Source: Epichloe hybrida (lineage: Eukaryota; Ascomycota; Sordariomycetes; Hypocreales; Clavicipitaceae). Taken from it: a stretch of 64,000 nucleotides of DNA. Under the pieces are notes generated by a model. That model saw only the letters and a list, made by a program, of their open reading frames with translations, searched no databases and had not been told where the DNA came from. Positions 59,813 through 64,000 of the stretch are shown here, piece by piece (position 1 is the first letter of the stretch; the number at the start of each line of letters is the position of its first letter). Made by a program: the position numbers and the translations under genes. Where the stretch lies: assembly GCA_019022495.1 (NCBI GenBank), contig JAFEKR010000013.1, forward strand, positions 1,116,001 to 1,180,000, written 5' to 3'.

Positions 59813-60344
59813 CAGTAAATCTCGGCTGCAACAAAGTTGATCTCGTATCCAGGGTGGAGCCTCTGAGTCTAGATTAGGCAGGCGGTAAAGAATCTTAGCA
59901 TATGCTAAGCATATGCTTAGCATATGCTAAAGACCATAGTATATTAGTGCGAAGTTCGTCAAATCGTCAAATTATTAAATCATTAATCAATTTGTCAATC
60001 AATTTGTCAATCAAATCATCAATCAATTCGTCAATCAATTCGTCAATCAATTCGTCAATCAATTCGTCAATCAATTCGTCAATTAATTCGTTAATTAATT
60101 CGTTAATCAATTCGTCAATCGTTAATTAATTTGCTAGTTATAGGGGCTATAGGTAGTATATGCCCTATAATATAGTGCTATAACTTTGCATATGCTAGGC
60201 ATATGCTAGGCATATGCTGCCCTATTATATAATTTATACTATACGTTAGCATATGCCTAGCATATGCCTCGCATATGCTATTCTGCCCGTCACAAGGCCC
60301 CACCCTGGATACGAGATCAACTTTGTTGCAGCCGAGATTTACTG
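59813..60344. mobile_element. 532-bp TA-flanked MITE (Tc1/mariner-like ends)
   Basis: Inverted terminal repeats of about 49 bp begin CAGTAAATCTCGGCTG and match almost perfectly at 60,296-60,344. Both ends abut TA (59,811-59,812 and 60,345-60,346), the target duplication used by Tc1/mariner elements. The interior has three blocks of GCATATGC palindromes (59,898-59,932, 60,188-60,220, 60,248-60,283) and a 12-bp tandem array. No transposase frame is present. Confidence 0.85.
59959..60125. repeat. 12-bp tandem array TTCGTCAATCAA inside the MITE
   Basis: About 13 units. The reverse complement TTGATTGACGAA differs by one base from the dominant unit of the 54.8-56.4 kb minisatellite, so it is the same family in the opposite orientation. 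Confidence 0.9.
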
Positions 60345-60627
60345 TAACCCCCGTAATGTGACAGTGTAGTTGACAGGTCAGTCAAGTATTAGTGTCCTGA
60401 CTTACAAAGAACTCCATAGTGGTCGCAGCACAAGCTTTCCCCACTTTTTCTGTTCGGCAGACTGCTCCAAAGTTGAGACGATCTGCCTTGGCTCGGCTCT
60501 GTCTGACAGTTGAACCTTCGAAGTAGATGGTCCTGCTGCATAGCAATACGCGCATTTCCTGATAAACCAACCCTGTGCGGAGATCTGACACCATCACATT
60601 CGAAATGTTGCCTCAAAACTAGCCGCT

Positions 60628-63024
60628 ATGTCGCTGATACCCTACCACCCGAAGGAAGGCCGGGAGATCGTTCTGTAAGCACCTCTAGCCCTAGGAGCTT
60701 CAATATTGCTCGTGAACACGTTCCCCGTGATTGTTCTACTTCAAAATATCAGTCGAATTAGACACGCACTGACAACCTGATATCTTCAGTCGCCATCGCA
60801 ATGCCGTCGTTGTTCGAGATCGTGACTCTCAACGTCTCGAGATTCGGAGTTCCGAATGCCCGACATGTCATCAACTCCTAGCCCGCTCACCATCTCCTGA
60901 TCGGTCATACGATCGGTCATTTGAAATGAATCACGAATATGTCGATCCAGAATACTTTAGAATGCTCAGAACTGGAAATTATGACTTTACCCTTGGTAAC
61001 AGACCCCCAAGTCCCGTTCGAAGACTAGTTGAGCCAGCATCGGTCGCAAGCTCCAAAAGACAGTCCACGTCCCCTCCGGAAGTCATGCAGAGACAGGGAG
61101 AAACGAGGTTCACTTCTAATGATCCCGAAACCCAACAAACCGAAAGAAGTAGAATACGACGTGAAGCTTTTAGCCCGAACTACTTCAAGACCTTTTTCGT
61201 GGAAGAAAGAATTCTCGGTAAGGGAGGCAAAGGAGTCGTGTTGCTAGTACGCCATGAGATCGACGGCTGTCCTCTCGGACACTTTGCTTGCAAGAGAGTA
61301 CCAGTCGGCGACGACCATTCCTGGTTGGAAAAGGTGTTGATAGAAGTTGAGCTTCTGGCCAAACTCTCGCACCCCAATCTGGTATCATACCGCCACGTGT
61401 GGCTCGAGGATGTTCGCTTGACAAGGTTCGGACCGAGTGTCGCCTGCGCTTTCATTCTGCAACAGTACTGCAATAGTGGTGATCTCCACCAGTATGTTGT
61501 CGGCGGTGCCCCAAGGGAGGTGACGAAGGAGGAGTTGAAAGCGCAGATGAGACGACGATCCAAAGGCCACGCGGAGACACATCTGGACCCATTTATCGCT
61601 CGACCGCAACTCTCTTTTGAAGAGATATATTCCCTTTTTAAGAATATCACCTCGGGTGTGGCGTATCTCCATGGCTCCAATTATATCCATCGGGATTTAA
61701 AACCGAGTAACTGCCTCCTCCATAGTGAGGGTGGGAAATTGAATTGTCTCATCAGCGATTTTGGTGAGGTTCAACCTGAGAATATCGTCCGCAAATCTAC
61801 CGGTTCCACGGGCACGATATCATACTGCGCCCCGGAAGTATTAAGAATGGACGTGTCGGGCCAGTATGGAAATTTTACAACAAAGTCTGATGTATTCTCG
61901 CTTGGGATGATTCTCTACTTCATGTGTTTTGGGCGACTGCCCTATCAAGGTGCTAATGCTATTCAGGAGGAGCTCGAAGACATTGATCAATTGCGGGCCG
62001 AAATCGCAGATTGGCAAGGTTTTCAAGATGAGCGCCAGGAACGCCCTGATCTGCCATCTAAGTTGTATAAACTGCTGAAGAAGTTGCTTGCCTTGGACCC
62101 CGTAGAGCGTCCAAGTGCGAACGAAGTTCTGTTAGCAATGAAAAGCGAAACAAATTTCGACAATATCACAAAACATGATTGGATGACTACGAATTCCTCA
62201 ACGCTCCGAGGCAACCGCATACAAAATCTGGACTCTCCGTTGCCGCAGGGAACTCCCGTCGCAGGTAATGTTTGACTGATTGACACATTCAATTTTCGGA
62301 GTATAGTCCTGCGCAAGTGGAAGCTGACATCGAGCCAGATTCAAAAAAAGAGACTATAAGAGAGCGACAAAGAACAAAGAACGAAAGTGCCGGTGTGTAT
62401 TCACATCTTGCAGATGGCAGAAGAGCGTCTCAAGAACTTGGTCCCTCATCGCCACGTGAAGAGGAGATTGAGAATCATGAGCAACACAGCCACAGCTTCG
62501 GAAGTATGCAACAAGAGCATGGTCAAATCAGCTCACTTGCTATGGAAGAGCTAACAGGAGTGGCCGCCGCCGAGTCGACCAAATCTTCCACTCCACACCT
62601 ACTGATGGCACCGCCTCGGTCGCTAGGTGAGGAATTCTGGTATCAGCTGACGATCCTGAGCCACCGCGTTGCGTCTAGGTTCCAGATTGATACTGAATCA
62701 ATCGAACCTGTTATTCGCCTGATGGTCTTCTTACTAAAGCTTGTCACTTTATCCCGACCGTGTTGGCCATATGTAGCAAGCATAGAGGTAGGATTTCCAT
62801 TGATGACATTCGCAGCTTTGGAATTGGGATGGCCAAGCTCTGTCATACATTTGATCTGGCCCCATAGTCACAGAAATCGTGATTTGACGCAGCGGGGGGG
62901 GCACGTTGGGCTCAGCATTGGATTTAGAGCGATACTACTTGCATTTCACTTCGGCGTCTTGTGGACGGCTCGTCGCTGGGACATGCTGTGCACCGGAAGA
63001 CCTCGAGGCGAGTGGGCCCAATGA
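60628..63024 (+). CDS. iks1: Iks1-family serine/threonine protein kinase with C-terminal membrane segment
   Basis: Predicted 742 residues from three exons: 60628-60674, 60790-62264 and 62318-63024 (2,229 nt, in frame). Exon 1 gives MSLIPYHPKEGREIVL and joins RHRNAVVVRDRDSQRLEIR, then ECPTCHQLL, the conserved Iks1 N-terminus with a CxxC. The kinase domain spans about residues 150-480: glycine loop GKGGKGVVLLV, FACKRVPVG with the ATP Lys, YIHRDLKPSNCLL, ISDFGEV, TGTISYCAPEVL and DVFSLGMILYFMCFGRLPY. After a charged linker, the C-terminus has hydrophobic segments (IRLMVFLLKLVTL and IGFRAILLAFHFGVLWTA), suggesting membrane attachment. The acceptor at 62,317 was chosen because it alone keeps frame. 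Yeast IKS1 has a poorly known role; the substrate here is unknown. Confidence 0.92.
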
Positions 63025-63359
63025 CGAGAATCGAGCAAGTCTAGCAGGTTGAGGCACCAAGAGTTGTCTCGGATTTTACTCAAGTCTCTGGAGTGGCTCG
63101 CTCTGTCCGTCAGATGAAGACACTGGTAAATTGGGTGAACTGCCGAGTTGCAGGCGAATTACAATCACACATCAAGAAAACGTAGTGAACGTTGCAAACT
63201 TGCCCCTAGCTTCTCGAATAGTAGGCTGGCAATCAATTTCTAAACAAGTGCCAATCATGAGCAAGACATCTAACTTGTCCAACGACTTTCCTTGATGAAC
63301 CCCAATAGGTCATGTGTTTACAAACTGTAGATGTGTATAAAAGTTCATTGATCACATGC
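63025..63359. other. Convergent 3' region after iks1
   Basis: About 330 bp between convergent genes; presumed 3' UTRs, nothing else seen. Confidence 0.5.
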
Positions 63360-64000
63360 TCATCTGAGCATCGCTCTGGATCCAAAGCGTACCCGTCTAT
63401 CCATTTCGACGGCAGCCAGACCAATGTCGTAGCCACCGGACTTGACCTTTTTACCCTCAGTTAAGCTCCCAATCCCAAAATCTGGCTCACCTCCGAGACT
63501 GCCAAATATATCGCCTACATAATTATTCGGTTTGATTCCCCGACTGTAAGTGCAGCTCCAATTGGAAACAATCCCTTTAACGATTTCAATGCCCGCATTA
63601 TATACGTTTTCGACTGCAATGAGAAAGCCATTTTGATCAGCCCTAACCAGATGCTCCCAGTCTGACAAATGGGGAGGCGGTCGATCGAAGTTAGAGCCTA
63701 TACATCTACATCAGTCATAGGAGCTTCGAAAGAGGTGAGAGCGGACCACGCTGGCGCCCCCCTGAGTGGACGGCGTACCAGTTCTCATTATGATCATCCT
63801 CGAGAAGTCTACCAAACCCTCGATGGCACCTCTCACCATGACTTCTAGCGTCGCGTTCTCTTCTTGGGCACTCATACAATAGGTGCCCGTCCCATTAGTC
63901 CACAATCTAGTTGTGTTCTCAAACGCAATGGCGAGTTTTGTACCGGAGTAATAGACATCACTTGTAGCAATATCACATTTCACAACGCTCGGAGCCTTTG
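63360..64000 (-). CDS. Unknown protein, 5' part beyond the window
   Basis: Runs off the right edge, so the N-terminus is missing. The visible part reads from 64,000 to a GTACGC donor near 63,771, then resumes after a TATAG acceptor at about 63,700, giving MRTG joined to SNFDRPPPHLSDWEHL. Features include VYYSGTKLAIAFENTTRLWTNG with N-glycosylation-type NTT and NGT sites, NATLEVMVRGAIEGLVDFSR, and a C-terminal IVKGIVSNWSCTYSRGI then DIGLAAVEMDRRVRFG. The lack of a strongly charged core and the sequons suggest a secretory or membrane protein, but I do not recognise the family. Confidence 0.6.

Larger units (their letters stand above)
59374..60597 (-). pseudogene. Cysteine-rich protein gene remnant split by a MITE
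   Basis: Minus-strand coding-like pieces line up as one small Cys-rich protein. Right piece (about 60,400-60,597): a frame with AVCRTEKVGKACAATTMEFF, ending at a GTAAGT donor. Middle piece (59,617-59,808): SRYCEKKRELTAVAAW and neighbours. Left pieces (59,374-59,580): DYICQIHYRGSSCFSWCPAL, then ECQTPRDALTSLSANCT and VSFGGECYGLSNC before a stop. A one-base frame change lies between the last two pieces near 59,490. The 532-bp MITE sits between the right and middle pieces, perhaps within an intron. I cannot name the family; the Cys spacing suggests a secreted protein, but no signal peptide is evident. It may be a pseudogene or an active gene with unseen introns. Confidence 0.35.

Overview
The window looks like nuclear DNA of a filamentous ascomycete, most likely a Sordariomycete and plausibly Hypocreales. 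The reasons are: genes with several short introns (GTAAGT-type donors, CTAAC/CTGAC branch sites, TAG/CAG acceptors); a fungal gene set (Bqt4, Rdi1, Ppg1, class V myosin, Atg28, Iks1, a DUF1748 protein); and an AT-rich block with the signature of repeat-induced point mutation (RIP). The species cannot be named from the sequence alone.

Layout. Positions 1-37,900 are a gene-dense housekeeping segment. In order it holds: a doubtful acidic ORF; 3-hydroxyisobutyrate dehydrogenase (-, with an apparent frameshift); Bqt4-like nuclear-envelope protein (-); RhoGDI (+); Ppg1 phosphatase (-); class V myosin (+, N-terminal exon not found); Fap7/AK6 (+); Ham1 ITPase (+); a ZUFSP-type C78 peptidase (-, 5' end unresolved); cytosolic seryl-tRNA synthetase (-); Rheb GTPase (-); Wapl (-); two small membrane proteins (+ and -); Spt5 (-); a DCAF7/WDR68 WD40 protein (-); Atg28 (+); and a 77-residue DUF1748 protein (-) built from four exons. 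In most cases the exon joins were worked out by hand and the summed exon lengths are divisible by three.

Positions 38,250-53,122 are a nested retrotransposon island. A Ty3/Gypsy element has 94-bp LTRs and a 5-bp target duplication AGCGA. It is split by a 6.8-kb Ty1/Copia element at 42,406-49,207 with LTRs of about 310-330 bp and target duplication GATAT. Both are riddled with stop codons and TA-rich, as expected after RIP. The outer ends of the Copia LTRs and the short Gypsy LTRs are almost unmutated.

Positions 53,100-60,350 are repeat-rich but contain pyruvate kinase (+). They hold a 384-bp MITE with long terminal inverted repeats and a 9-bp target duplication, a minisatellite of about 1.6 kb (12-bp unit), and a 532-bp TA-flanked MITE. 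That second MITE carries a smaller array of nearly the same 12-bp unit in the opposite orientation and interrupts what appears to be a cysteine-rich protein gene. The right end holds Iks1 kinase (+) and a partial unknown protein (-).

The genes do not form a pathway cluster; this is ordinary genome neighbourhood structure interrupted by transposons. I found no convincing biosynthetic cluster, CRISPR array, rRNA or tRNA. The most notable material is the layered transposon and repeat architecture between 38 and 60 kb.
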